The notes below the pieces were generated by a model. The model was given only the letters and a program-made list of their open reading frames with translations. It ran no database searches and was not told the origin of the DNA. Positions 1-11,199 of a stretch of DNA of 43,360 nt are shown here, piece by piece. Source of the stretch: Hirsutella rhossiliensis (lineage: Eukaryota > Ascomycota > Sordariomycetes > Hypocreales > Ophiocordycipitaceae); the NCBI RefSeq assembly GCF_020360975.1, contig NW_025408702.1, positions 1-43,360 on the forward strand, in the 5' to 3' direction. Position 1 is the stretch's first letter; every line of letters starts with the position of its first letter. Made by a program: the position numbers and the translations under genes.

Positions 1-880
1 CTCTACCCGCCTAAGATCTAGCGGGTTCTTTATCTTTTATTTATACTATAGTAAGCGTAAGACCTTACTTAGGGCTTTAACCGAGTAATATCTTAACCTT
101 ATAATCGTACGACGGTAGTATAGTATATTAGCGGTATTTCCTAGTATTTTCCCTAGGTAGGCATAGGTATTTCTTTATAATTTCCCTACTATATTCTTAT
201 AATAACTTTTTAAGGAAATATTAGTATAATCCTTAAGGAGCTATTATTACTTAGGAAATTATAGTATATTCCCTATATAATATATCCCTAAGGGAAATCT
301 TTATAAAATATCTATATAATCCGCTTAGTTATTATCTCTAGGATTTCTAGGTAATTTCCTAGAGTTTACTAAGTAGCTTTTAGGTTCCTTCTTTTATAGG
401 GAGCCTTAAGGAGTTAAGGGTAACTTCCTTAAGGGAAGCTAATATTATTATAGGTACCTAAATTATTAAGTATAAGGTATCCTATAATAAATACCTAGGG
501 TAAAAGAATTAACTAATATCCCTATTAGTCTCCTATAGTATTTAAGTAGGAGTCGCGCTAATAAGGAATTATAGTAAAGTTATATAGATTTCTAAGGTTA
601 GTATAAGGGGTAACTTATATCTTATTTAAGATATAACTTAGTATAACTAATACTAAAGCGCGAGGCCGCTAAGCTAGAGTAAAATACTACTAAAACTGGC
701 GCTAAGTAGCTAAACCAGGGTAATAAATAAGTAAGGCTAAGGGTATAGTATAGCTAAGCTAGGGAAAACTAATTATAACTAAGGGCTTTATAGCTAAGCT
801 AGTAAAAAATAAATAAGACTAAGGATATAACGAGGCTAAACCGGTAACTAACTATCTTATATTATGGGGTAATAGTAGGG
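1..880. other. Unassigned AT-rich RIP-mutated DNA
   Basis: No gene, RNA or recognisable transposon domain is visible on either strand. The stretch has the same near-total lack of CpA and TpG as the rest of the window, so it was probably a repeat that was mutated. I found no second copy of it within the window. It could hold the distal part of the element to its right or an unrelated older insertion. Confidence 0.5.
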
Positions 881-2760
881 CAAAGAATCTCCTCCTTCCT
901 CCTTATTAGTTCCTTAGGGCTTATTAGCGCGTTATCTAAGGCATCCTATATATTAAAGGTTCTATAGATAAGTATACTATAGCGTTATTTAGCCAGTTCT
1001 ACTAAGAGTATTATAGCTAGTTTATTATTAAGCTAGAATTTAGTTATGTGATTACTACTACTAGTACCTATATAGTTAGGCCTAGGTTCTAGAACCTACC
1101 TAGGTATACGTTAGTAAACTTCTAGTCTAATAAGTTAAAATAGGCTATTATATTAGCTATAAGGGCGGCCGCTACTAGTATATATGAGGCTAACGTAGGC
1201 TGTTTTTTAGCGTACTATAGCTAGCTTGGCGAGTTATCTAAGAGGTAAGTAGCGAAAGTAAACTAATAAAAAGCTAGTAAGTACTTTAGTAAAGGCAGCG
1301 TACTAGCTAAGTGAAAGGTCGGCGTTAGCCTCCTCATAGATAGCGGCGAATAGATTTACTTAAATTACGGCCGCGTTTAAGGCTTTATAGACTAGCGCTT
1401 TTAACCTAAAGTAGACGATACTTATATAGCCGTCTATATTAGCTAGGTTATCGTAGTATACTATAAAAGGTATAATAGGGAATAGTCTAGGTTTTCTATA
1501 GCTTAGAACCTAGAAAGGGTTAAGCTTTTATTAGACTAGTATTAGGCTATTCTCAATGAATAGGTTAGCCCGCTGAGGAGTAGAGGGCAGGGCCGCGGTA
1601 GTAGTAAGTAAGCGTTTAGTAAAAGGGTTCTTTAATAGCTTATTAAGGTAAGGTCTACTATACTAGATCCTCCGGTCTTAGCTAGTACGCTTAAGGCTCT
1701 TTTAAACTTATAGGTTCTTAGTATACTAGTAGCCTCGCGCCGCTACGGCACGGCCTTAAATATTTTTAGATAGGTAAGGAGGTACTTGCGCTAGTAATAG
1801 TAGCGATAATCTTAAGTATCTCGGCGCTATAAAGGCGACCTATTTAAATAGGAGCTTATTAATAACGTTAGCTAAGATAGTAGCGATCTATATAGTTTTA
1901 AGAGCGCTAGTTATTATCTTAGTTTTATTAGGAAAGATAGCCCTATCTAGGTCGCGTAGTAATAAAGGGAGAAGCTTATCCTTATTAAATAATAAAGTAA
2001 ACTACCTATAAGTATTATAGGGGGTACTAAGGGTTTTCCCTATAATATTTAAAACTAAGGGTAGTAAGTTACTAAACGAATTACTAGAGCTTAATGGCGA
2101 TGGGTATAGTCGTTAAAGTAAACGTATAAAGGAGTACTAGGATTAAAGTAATAAGAAGCGCCGACTTACTATAGTTAGATAGTTAACGTTATATTCCTAT
2201 TAGTTTAGGTAATTATAAGAGTTATAGTAGTAATATAACGGGCGGCGGCGCTATAAAGCGTAGAGAAGTATAGCTAGTCGCGTTTATATAAGTTATAGCT
2301 TTAGATAAAGGAAGATAAAAGGGCATAGTATATACGGTTTCTACTAAGCCTCCGTTAAGATTATATCCTTCTTTAATAAAGAGGTCGGTAGTTAGTATAT
2401 ACTATTATTATCTTATTTATACTTAGTAAATATAGCTATATTAAACTTAAGGTTATAAAGGAGCTCTGCTTTATTCTTATATAATTAAACTACTTAGCGG
2501 AATCCTTTAAAGCTTAGGTATAGTAGTCGGCGGTAGATTTAGTTAGAGAAATACTAGTAAGATACTAGGTCCTTACTATAATACTTATAGCCTTAGATAG
2601 TAGGAACCTTAAATATAAGTATAAGAGGGGCGCGGTTTAGTATAAAAAAGGGAGCGTAAAAGGATAAGGAAATTAAGTTCTTAAAATAAAAATAAATATA
2701 GGTACTAAAATATAAAATTAAATTACTATTCGCTATAGGTAGTTATTACTTATTAGCTAG
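880..2760 (+). pseudogene. Possible long broken reading frame of unknown function
   Basis: One plus-strand frame can be followed for about 620 codons with protein-like stretches between stops, for example LPRYTLVNF near 1100 and ASRRYGTALNIF near 1735. The stops are almost all TAA or TAG (one TGA), as expected if CAA, CAG and TGG codons were hit by RIP. I do not recognise the family; no transposase, helicase or reverse transcriptase motif is evident. A caution: stop density here (about one in ten codons) is not clearly lower than in the other frames, and a minus-strand frame near 1140-1400 is about as open. This is therefore a candidate only, resting on amino-acid texture. It may be an accessory or DNA-transposon ORF, or chance. 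Confidence 0.25.
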
Positions 2761-2879
2761 TTAACCTATCCTTAGACTTTTAAGTAAATAAATAGTAACG
2801 GTATATACTATATACTATTATTTCTCCCTTATTATAGCGGCTCGTACTATTATATAGCGCGCGTAGCTTTTAGGTATAG

Positions 2880-3330
2880 GTAATATAACCTTATAATACT
2901 CCTTACTATATATTAAATTCTTCGATAAGGTCTTTAGCGACGATATCCTTAGCGGCTACCTAAGAATTATAGCTACTTAGCTAGCCTTTTTAACTAATAA
3001 GGTATTTTATATAAGTAGTCCCTTAGCTATATTTATAAGTTCTAGTATTAAGATTCTTTTAACTTCCTAGTAGTTAGTATTAAGTTCTAGGCTAGGTTGT
3101 CTAGTTATTTAGCCGGCTATAGCTATATAATAGAAATAACGTTATAGATATTTAGGGATCGGCTAGGTTAGGCGGCAGGCTAGATAGCTAATCTATTTAA
3201 GGACTTTAAACGGTTTTATATAGCGTTCCTTTAACTTCACTACTATTTACTAGCTATGCTATATCCTTTCCCTAGCTAGAGCTATACTTAGTTTCTAAGC
3301 TTAAACTCTAGCGCTTAGTACTTTATATTA
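2880..3330 (-). pseudogene. Gypsy-2 integrase C-terminus and chromodomain-like tail
   Basis: On the minus strand the sequence reads from an integrase C-terminal segment (around 3165-3330) into NVISII plus L-x-P-A at 3110-3160. This corresponds to the conserved IHPVISVAHLEPA motif after the core of many fungal Gypsy integrases. Near 2930-3010 it reads YLIS-stop-KG and then an LIEEF segment, corresponding to the YLVRWKGYG...ELVxEY chromodomain-like end. Such tails bind chromatin and steer integration (family knowledge). It marks the 3' end of the pol frame, so a 3' LTR should lie further left, in 1-2880, but I could not delimit one. Confidence 0.6.
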
Positions 3331-4699
3331 TACTGCTTTTTATTCCGCCTAAGCTAGAGTAATTAAGATCTTAGCTTAGTCTTAAAGTATCTTTCTATCT
3401 ATTTATAGGGGCCTTCTCTGTATCGCTTACTATTATCTATTTATATCCTAGTTAATAGCACTTAAAAGGTACTAATTACTAAGGGTAAGAGTTATTTAAA
3501 ATTAAAGTAATAGTAATACGTCGACCTATCGATAAGATGGAAGTTAGTTATAAAAAACTAAAGTATAGTTTTAACTACTTAGTTATATTATTTAGATAAG
3601 CTATTAGTCTAAGGATACTAAGCTATAGATACTAGTAACTTAGACCTATATACTATTTATAGTCCTTTTTAAAACGCCGAAAAGAACTTAGGGTCTTAGT
3701 TAAAGATAATCTAAGTAGGAATCCTTTAGTTATAGCGTATTAACTTAGTAAATAATACTTTAGCTTAGTCCTTTATAGTAAACTAATTATAGCTTAAGAT
3801 AAGGAGCTTTATTTTTAAGAACTTATTAGTTACCGTTAATAGTATATTATAGTAGACCTTAATAAGTAGTATCTATAGAGTTTAGTCTATAAAGACGTTT
3901 AAGAGCTTTATAACGAAATCTATAGCGATTATATAAAAAGGTAAGGCTAAAAGTAATTAAAACTAACTTATTAAGGCCTTTAACTAGTTAGTTTAGTTCT
4001 TATAGTAAGCGTTATACTTATTAATAAAGCTATCGATAAGTTTCTTAAGGCTAGTAATAGTAAATATAAAAGATAACTCCTCTTATATTCTTTACTATCT
4101 AAGGTAAAATTTATATATATAGTTATTAGTAATAATTTCCTTAGTATAGGTAGTAAGGATATAGAGCTAATAATAACCTTTAAGCTTAACTAAGTAAAGT
4201 AACTTATTCTACTAAATAAATAAGAAACCGACCTAAGACTTATTACTTTTAAGCTACTTTAGTATACCGCTTACCTAGGTTCTTTTATATATACTTCTTA
4301 GATCTTTTAGTATAAGTTAGGTTAAATAAAGGATTTTATAACTATAAGCGTATTTAACTAGCGCTTTATCTTCTTAAACGCGGTTTAATTCCCTAGGTTT
4401 ATATTTCCTAGGTATTATAGATAGTAGTTAAGATAGTATATTAGTAAGAATATTTATAGTTCTAAGAATATAGTAGACCTTTAAAGGAAACTAGCTAAGG
4501 TACTATAAAGTAAGTACGCGCTAATTATTTATCTTTATACTAATAGTAAATAGCGATATTTACTTTAGAATTACGCTTATAGCGGTATAGTTAGTTAGTA
4601 TAATAACCTTTAATAGTAAGGTAGAGATAATATATAACTAGAGCTTTTAATATACCTAGGAAAGATAAGCGACTTTAAGTTTAATAAGCTAGTATCTAA

Positions 4700-5950
4700 G
4701 CTCTTTACTAGTTAGCGTTTACTAATATAAAGGATTAGCTAGATACTTATTTAAGGTAAGGTTCTTCCTAGGTTTTAGTCTACCCTTAGTACTAAGTAAA
4801 GGCTACTACTATAAAGCCTAGCTCATGGCTAGCGTTAATTTATAAGAATAATAGCTATTATAGGTCGAAATAGTATAGCCGTATTAGTTTTATAAAGCGT
4901 TTATAATATCTTAAAGGCCTATTCCTTTACTAAGGACGGTTAGTACGTTACCTTAAAGGTATATTTATTCCTTACTAATCCTTTAGGTAGCGCTTAACTA
5001 TCCTACGCTTCCTTAAGTATCGCTGTTTTCTAAACCTAGAGCACTCTACCCTTGAGAATAAGCTACTAAGTACTATAGGTAGTTAACTAAGCTAAGCTAC
5101 TTTTCTAGTACCTATAAAGTATTTAGAAACTCTATATCCTATAATACTTATACTTATTTTTTAGTATTTATTAAGCTAATACTATTAACTTAAAATCTTA
5201 ATAGTTTTATAAATAAGTAACCTAAGAATAATTTCGATCTAGCTAAGGCTAGGTTATAGTCTATAAAGAGTTAAAAGATAGCCTAAAAGTAACGAACATA
5301 GTTATTTTCTATATCTAAGTATATTACGATATTATTAATATACTTAAAGAAATATTTTATATATTCCTAAAGGATTTAGTCTATAAATTATTAAATATAT
5401 ATAAGTAAGTTCTTATATCTTATTAGGGCTACTATTAGTCGTTCTAAGCCTTTATAGCTAATTACTATAAACCTTTCTTAATACTCCTTATAGATAAAGA
5501 ACTAATAAAAAAAAGACTAAGCGTTTATAGCGGAAATAAAGTATTTCCTTTATAGCTTTTAAATTATATCTCCTTAAAGCGGTATTAAGTAAGCGTCTAA
5601 GATAGCTATACTATTAAGAGCATATAAGTCTATTACTATTTAGCCCTTTTATTACTATATACTATTCTCTAGACTATAAATATAAAGCAAGCGAATAGGG
5701 TTACCTTTATAGCTTATTTTATATATCCCTTTTAGTATAAGTCCTTATAGGTTTAATCGATTATCCTTATCCTTTAGCTAAAGGGTAAGCCTAAAAGCTA
5801 GTTTTTATAAGTATTAATTTTCTACTAGCGGAATATATATATAGTAGTCTAGGTAGACCTTAATAGTACCTTAGTCCTTTTATAAGGTTAAGAAAGCGAC
5901 TATATATTAGATCTTTCTATAAACGCGGGGTCTTAATTATAAAATTTAAT
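4700..5950 (-). pseudogene. Gypsy-2 reverse transcriptase remnant
   Basis: This would have copied element RNA into DNA. On the minus strand the palm region shows YINNIVIYLD (5313-5345) in place of the family YxDDIVIYS box. About 30 residues downstream comes the NLALARSKLFLG stretch that corresponds to the fungal Gypsy segment leading into the FLGYPS motif. Upstream, the segment around 5350-5550 aligns by eye with the F(R)TRYGLFEYxVMPFGLxNAPATFQ region but is heavily broken by TAA/TAG. Both aspartates of the YxDD pair read as N or are followed by mutated codons, so the enzyme would be dead even apart from the stops. The limits given are approximate. Confidence 0.65.
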
Positions 5951-6910
5951 ATCCTTTAAAGTAGTTATCTTTAAGAGGCTATAGTCTTATAAAATCCTAA
6001 TCTTATAGTTCGAGTCTATTTATACGTCTATAAAAGGAGTTCCCATAAACTTAAGGCTCCTCTCTCTAAGGTTTCTACTAATAGGTTAATATCTTAGTAT
6101 AGTTTACTATATTTTATAGTCTTTTATTTAGCTAGCTCTTTAGTCAGAGTTACCTAGCTAGGGTTTTTAGGTAGGTCGATCTATAAAACTATATTTTATC
6201 GCTAAGGTCTATTAGTATTCCTAAGTACTATCCTTTCTTAAATCGGTCGCTGCTAGCGGTAGTATTAACCCGTAATAAGAGTTATACCTTAGATTAGTTA
6301 TAGGCTAATAATAGGTCTCTTAGAAAAAATACTAAGTTACGATCCCTTAGTACGTCCTTAATTTATATTAATAAGCGTTTATAAGCGTTCTATCTTATAT
6401 ATAAGGACGTCGACGTTAGCTTAGTATATAACTTAATAATAAATTAGGTAGCCTTATTAGGTTAAGCGAGCTATAACTATTAGGTTACTATATACGCTAA
6501 TAAATATTATTTCCTTAGAGTTTAAGATATTAACTTTATTTAGTACTAAGAAATCTTATCTAAGTAATAATCTTATAGATAGGGTCTAAACTACTTAGCT
6601 AATAGTAAATTACTTAACCTTAAATCCTTTTTTATTTCCTAAGATATTAATTATTTAGGTCGCTTAACCCTTAGTTTAGCTTTTCCTTATACTAGATAGT
6701 AAAACCTACTAGGTTATATTAAGGGCTATATAGTTAAAGTAGTTAAGCTAGTCTTCCTTAATTATAAAGGGGCTATACTAAAGTCTATATATACGTTTAA
6801 TAGTTAGTCTAGGCCTTTAGTTTTATATATATCTGCGTATATAAACTAAGATAGCTTTATTAGATTTAATATTTTAGTTTATAGCGCCGCTCTTATAGTT
6901 AGCTAGTTCT

Positions 6911-7363
6911 TATAACGACTAGTATTATTCTTAAAGGATAAACCTATCGAGGTTTATATTAGTAGATATATAAGGTAGTCTAAGTAATAATAAGTATATT
7001 ATATTAGTAATAAGTTAGAGGTTATAGACTATAAACTATAACTAGGTAATTAAGTAATCGGAATTAAAGATAAGATCGTAATAAAGATTATAATAATTAT
7101 ATTAAAAGCTATTAAGCTATCTATCTAAAGGAGTATAAGTAGGTAGCTATATATACTTATAAAGACTATCCTTAGATTATAGGCTAGCTATAATCCCTAA
7201 CGTTAGATTATATAGCGTAGTAATCTTAATAATCTTAGATTACTTAGATCTCACGATCCCTTAATCCTATATCTATTAAATAGTTATACTAACTATTTAT
7301 CCGTTTAGACTATATTATATACTTAACGCGGTCGACTATTAGCGCCTAATAGCTATAGTTATA
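6911..7363 (-). repeat. Gypsy-1 3' LTR
   Basis: About 453 bp with ends TATAAC...GTTATA on either strand, that is TGTAAC...GTTACA after RIP of TG and CA. The first ~293 plus-strand bases (6911-7203) match the reverse complement of the solo LTR at 37095-37554. The remaining ~150 bp, the U3 start on the minus strand, diverge except for the terminal ~17 bp. The adjacent purine tract on the minus strand supports its identity as the 3' LTR. The five bases left of it, 6906-6910 (GTTCT), would be the target duplication, but the partner at the 5' end is not in view. Confidence 0.8.
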
Positions 7364-7372
7364 ATATAATAT

Positions 7373-7384
7373 CTCCTCCTTTTA
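7373..7384 (-). other. Gypsy-1 polypurine tract
   Basis: On the minus strand this reads TAAAAGGAGGAG and lies a few bases upstream of the 3' LTR. That is the expected place for the primer of plus-strand DNA synthesis. A gap of about nine AT bases separates it from the LTR end as I placed it, so the LTR boundary may be slightly off. Confidence 0.6.
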
Positions 7385-8099
7385 GTCTTATTTATAAGAC
7401 CTACTATAAGTGCTTTAGCCGCTATATATAAATATACCTTTATTATTATATATAGTATATTATTCCTTATTTCTTTATCCTTTTAGGATATACTACTAAT
7501 AGTATATCTAGTTATATACTAAAAATCGTTCTTAAAAGCCTCTAAGCGCGCTACTCTTACTAAATATATTAACTTAAGTAGAAATCCTATTAATATACTA
7601 TATACTTAATACTTTAAGGTAAAGAAGATAAATTATTAGATAGCCGAAAATTCTTCGCGCTATAATAATTATATTACTAGTAGTTATCCTTATTATAATA
7701 GTATTTTAGTAGCCTCTTCTTATAGGTGTCTTTTAATTCTTTTTATATATAGTAGCTAATATATTTCTTTTAGTAACTAAATAATTAGCGGAGTATATTA
7801 TATTTTAAAGAGGAGGAAGCTAGGAAGCCTTATTAGAGCTTTAAGTATAGCTTATAAACCTTTAGTTATAAATATTTATCGCCGTTAATCGTTTAGCTTA
7901 TATCTAGAAGATTTAAAATTATATAAAGGAAAAGAGTTCTAAGTTATTTCGTTATAGTATCTAAGAAGTAAATACTAAGGATAGCGTTTTACTTATACTT
8001 AATACGTATAAGCATTAAGTAGTAAATAATATATAATTATTAAGCGTTCTTAATAAGGCGAATTATTCCTTATTTAATATTAGTAAGGAGTTTATAAAT

Positions 8100-10694
8100 C
8101 TTAGTCCTTTAATCCTTCTTAAACCTTCTAGTAAAATTATTAAAGTAAAGAGCTATAGTAGGTTAAGTGCTTAAGTAGTTCCTAGGTATTTTCCTTTAGT
8201 CTATATCCCTTTTACTTAATAAGGTATTCTTATTACTAACTTTATTTTCTTATATCTAGTATTTATTTTACTTTATATTCTTAATTATTATCGATTTTAA
8301 TTTTTTCCTATAGTTTAGCTTTTTATAGCGCTAGTTTTAATAATAAGATATAAAATATTAGGTATATTTATATCGTTATTAGTAGCGAAAGTTTATAGTT
8401 AACTTTTAAAATAGTTTTCTTAACCTTAAACGATCTAAGTTTCTTAAAATCTAATTTATTACTTAGTTATTTTATTTTAATATTTTATTATATAAGGTAG
8501 ACTATATCTCCTTCAAAAGATTAGTCCTATAATCTTTTTAATTATAGTAAGTAAATATTCGTTCTTTAATAAATTAAAGTTCTTATTATATTTTTTATAT
8601 AATTTTTATAGCTAATCTACTTATAGTATCGCTTATTTTACTTATAGTCCTTATTAAGTAACTTTAAATACTTCTAGGTTATATTTATAATTAGCGTATA
8701 TTAGTAAGAGCTTAGTTATTTCTATAACTAAGCTATTATAAGCTAGTTATACTATTAATAGCTATTTAACTTAATCGTTTTATTTATAGCTAATATAGTA
8801 TCGTAAATATTATTTAAGCGTTTAGTTAAGTCGTTCTATTTATCTATTTATTTATAGGTAATAAGCTATACTAAGCTTATATTTCGTCCTTAATTATACT
8901 ATAAGAGCTTATTAAAATTTAGCTATAAATATACTTCCTTTATTAAAGATAATCTTATTTAGTAGTCTATAATTAATAATAATTATCTATAGAATATATA
9001 TACTAGCTCTTTTATATTACTTACTTTTTATATTATAAAAAGTATCTATACTTCGTTAATTTATTAGTAATAACGAATATACTATTATACTTAACGTTAG
9101 TTATAAGTTTATTTAATAGTAGTAGCTTTATAATATAATCGAAAGCTATTAAATCCTATAGTTTCTCTAGTACTAGTAGCGGTTATAATTCTCTATATAG
9201 TTTATATTATTTAGCTTTACTTTATATATAAAGTTTATATTCTTTAATAACTTATTATACTACTTCTTTAAGCTATAAGAAGTTATATTATTATTTAATC
9301 CGTTTTATTATTCTTTAGATTCCTTATATATTAAATATTTATATATATCTTATATAACTTTATCTTATAATTTTATTAGTATCTAGATTTTATTTTTATA
9401 TATTAAAACTTCTAAATATTCTATATTATATCCGTTTAGTACTTTATATTCTTTTATTTATTTTAAGATCTTTTAGTATATTAAGTTAGTAGGTTATACT
9501 TTAAATATTATATTTAGCTATCGTTACTAGTAGTTATTATTTTTATTAATTTCTAGAAGCTATCCTTTTACTATAGGTGCTTCTATACTATAGTTACTTT
9601 ATTAACTAAGGGTATTAGCTTAACTATTTTCTATTCCTTTTCGATAGATTATTTTATAGTCGAATTCTAATAAATACTCGGCTTATTAGATCTATCGTCC
9701 GTTTAACTATTATATTATTATAAAGTATAAGATATTTTATAATCTATATAAACCTTAACTTTATACTTACTTTTAAGAAGGTAGTATTAAAATTCTTAAA
9801 AACTTAAATAATAATAAGGAATTCTTTATTATAGATAAGGTAATTAAGTTCTATACTATATAGCTCTTTTAAGTAAAATATAATTAGTTATAGTCTTCCT
9901 TTATTATCTTTTTATTTAATTTATACTCTTAAAGTAAAGTCTAATATATTAGTTTTAAGTTTAATTTATCGTTTTTAGTTAAAAGTAGTTAAGACTAGTT
10001 CTTATATAATTATAGTTTTAATATATTTAAAAGCTTTATTAGCTTTATCGTCCTATATAAATTCTTTTTCCTTCTTTATAAAGTCGTATAATAGTACTAT
10101 AATCTTTCTAAAATCTTTAATAAATCGTTAGTAGTAATTTATAAATCCTAGGAAACTTTATATATCCTTAACGTTCTTTAGCGTTAGCTATTCTTTAACT
10201 AAGTTAATCTTATCTTATTATATTTATATCTCTCTTAATAAGATTATATATCTAAGAAAGTCTACTCTATATATAGAACTTACTTTTCTTTAGTTTAACT
10301 AATAACTTTATATTTTAAAGTACATGGAGTACCTTATAGATATATTCCTTATATTCTTTTAGGGTATCTAAAAGATTAAGATATTATCTAAGTATACTAC
10401 TATAAAGATATCTAAGTATTTATATAGGATATTATTAATTATCCGTTAAAGGTAGCTAGTATATTTATAAGTCTAAATAGTATTACTAAATATTTAAATA
10501 GTCTGAATTTCGTTTTAAAAGCTATTATATATTTATATCCCTTTATATATATTAAGTTATAGGCGCCTTTAAGATTAAGGCTATAAACTATTTTTTACTA
10601 TATAGTTAATCTTATAGTTTTAATATAAGTAGTAATAGTATTCGGTCTTTTATTATAATATCGTTTAAGCGTCTATAGTTAATAACTAGTTTAA
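8100..10694 (-). pseudogene. Gypsy-1 pol remnant: RT, RNase H, integrase, chromodomain
   Basis: Minus-strand motifs in order: INYRRLNDI (10662-10690, family CVDYRxLN), LKGAYNLI (about 10550-10575, family DLKGAYNxIRI), FKYLVILFRLINILATF (about 10450-10520, family FEYLVMPFGLTNAPATFQ), VYLDNILIF (10371-10399, family YxDDIL), then the connection and RNase H region to about 9850. Integrase follows. The chromodomain near 8160-8300 reads EYKVK then ILDIRK and later IKxKGYRLKEN, matching the family pattern EYEVExILDxR...VKWKGYxPEENTWE. Nearly all departures are G-to-A or C-to-T. The frame is truncated at its N-terminus exactly where Gypsy-3 starts. Confidence 0.85.
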
Positions 10695-10722
10695 TAGGTA
10701 AGATTATACCCATATAGATATT
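10695..10722 (+). mobile_element. Gypsy-3 copy 1, left-end fragment
   Basis: These 28 bases match the left end of Gypsy-3 copy 2 (from 35971) at about 23 of 28 positions, starting TAGGTAAGAT. They are separated from the rest of the element (16569 onward) by the Copia-A insertion, whose ATATT duplication makes the join exact. The left edge is where the Gypsy-1 reverse transcriptase frame stops and where, in copy 2, Copia-B LTR sequence stops. It is therefore read as the true 5' terminus, with TG mutated to TA. Confidence 0.75.
10718..10722. repeat. Copia-A target-site duplication, left
   Basis: ATATT here is repeated exactly at 16569-16573 on the other side of Copia-A. Five bases is the usual duplication size for LTR elements. 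Confidence 0.8.
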
Positions 10723-11185
10723 TCTCGTAAAAGAGATATAAGAAGTATATAAAAATATATAAGGTAAAATTAAAAGTAAGGGTTAAATAGGTAGGGTATA
10801 TAAATTTAATTCTTATAGGAGTAGTAATTATAGTAAGGGAGTAATTATTATATTGCCTTTATTATCCTTCTTTCCTCTATCTAACACCCCTCTTTATACC
10901 TATTTAGTATCTTAATTAATAAAGAAGATCTTACTTAAAGAAGCTACTAATATCCTTTCGACTACTAAGCTTTTTACCGGTTTTTTCCCCTCCTCTCTAG
11001 CCGTTGCCGGCATATCCGTCTTATCTCTCGCTACCTCTATAGGAAGCTATCGCTACTTCTACTTCCCTCTTACCCCTACCCTCCTCTCTATACCTCCTTT
11101 TAGCTCCTTCCTTAAAACCTGTTTTTAGCTTCCTAGGTCCTTATACTAAGGGATATCTCTAAGAACTACGAAGAATTACGCCGAC
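10723..11185 (-). repeat. Copia-A 3' LTR (left)
   Basis: 463 bp, closely similar to 16102-16568 and 42081-42537. On the minus strand it starts TGTCGGCGTAATTC, with an intact TG. The first ~20 bases differ from the other two copies, which read like TATCGCGAAGTAGC; the rest aligns well. The plus-strand left edge TCTCGTAAAAGAG corresponds to TCTCGCGAAGAG in the solo copy, a change explained by RIP at CG/TG. Confidence 0.85.
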
Positions 11186-11187
11186 AT

Positions 11188-11195
11188 ACCCCCTT
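11188..11195 (-). other. Copia-A polypurine tract
   Basis: On the minus strand TAAGGGGG lies two bases before the TG of the 3' LTR, the standard place for the plus-strand primer. This supports both the orientation and the LTR boundary at 11185. Confidence 0.65.
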
Positions 11196-11199
11196 AGCT

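Larger units (their letters stand above)
2850..6910 (-). mobile_element. Gypsy-2: degenerate Gypsy LTR retrotransposon, pol region
   Basis: Read on the minus strand, this stretch carries a broken Gypsy polyprotein in the order reverse transcriptase, RNase H/integrase region, integrase C-terminus, chromodomain-like tail. The catalytic box reads YINNIVIYLD at about 5313-5345, matching the Gypsy YxDD box with D codons mutated by RIP. It is followed by the connection sequence with ALARSKLFLG near 5225. The C-terminal stretch near 3110-3165 reads as the IHxVISVxHLEP-type motif after integrase, and near 2930-3010 a YLxRWKG-like chromodomain remnant follows. Upstream parts (protease, gag) should lie to the right, but the element meets the LTR of Gypsy-1 at 6911. 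No LTR of its own was found, so both ends are approximate. It is a different family from Gypsy-1 by motif wording. Confidence 0.7.
6911..10694 (-). mobile_element. Gypsy-1: 3' half of a chromodomain Gypsy element (chromovirus)
   Basis: From right to left on the minus strand: reverse transcriptase starting just at the INYRRLND segment (10662-10690), the catalytic box, RNase H, integrase, a chromodomain (about 8160-8300), a ~700-bp trailer, a purine-rich tract and the 3' LTR (6911-7363). The 5' half (LTR, gag, protease, RT N-terminus) is missing because the plus-strand Gypsy-3 begins at 10695. It may lie beyond that nest. All frames are riddled with RIP-type stops. A solo LTR of the same family lies at 37095-37554, and the pair confirms the LTR call. 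Confidence 0.85.

Noticed and set aside
1330..1350. LLIDSGE on the plus strand as an aspartic protease box
   Set aside because: The family needs D(S/T)GA(S/T). No gag or RT follows on the plus strand, and the neighbouring Gypsy-2 is on the minus strand.
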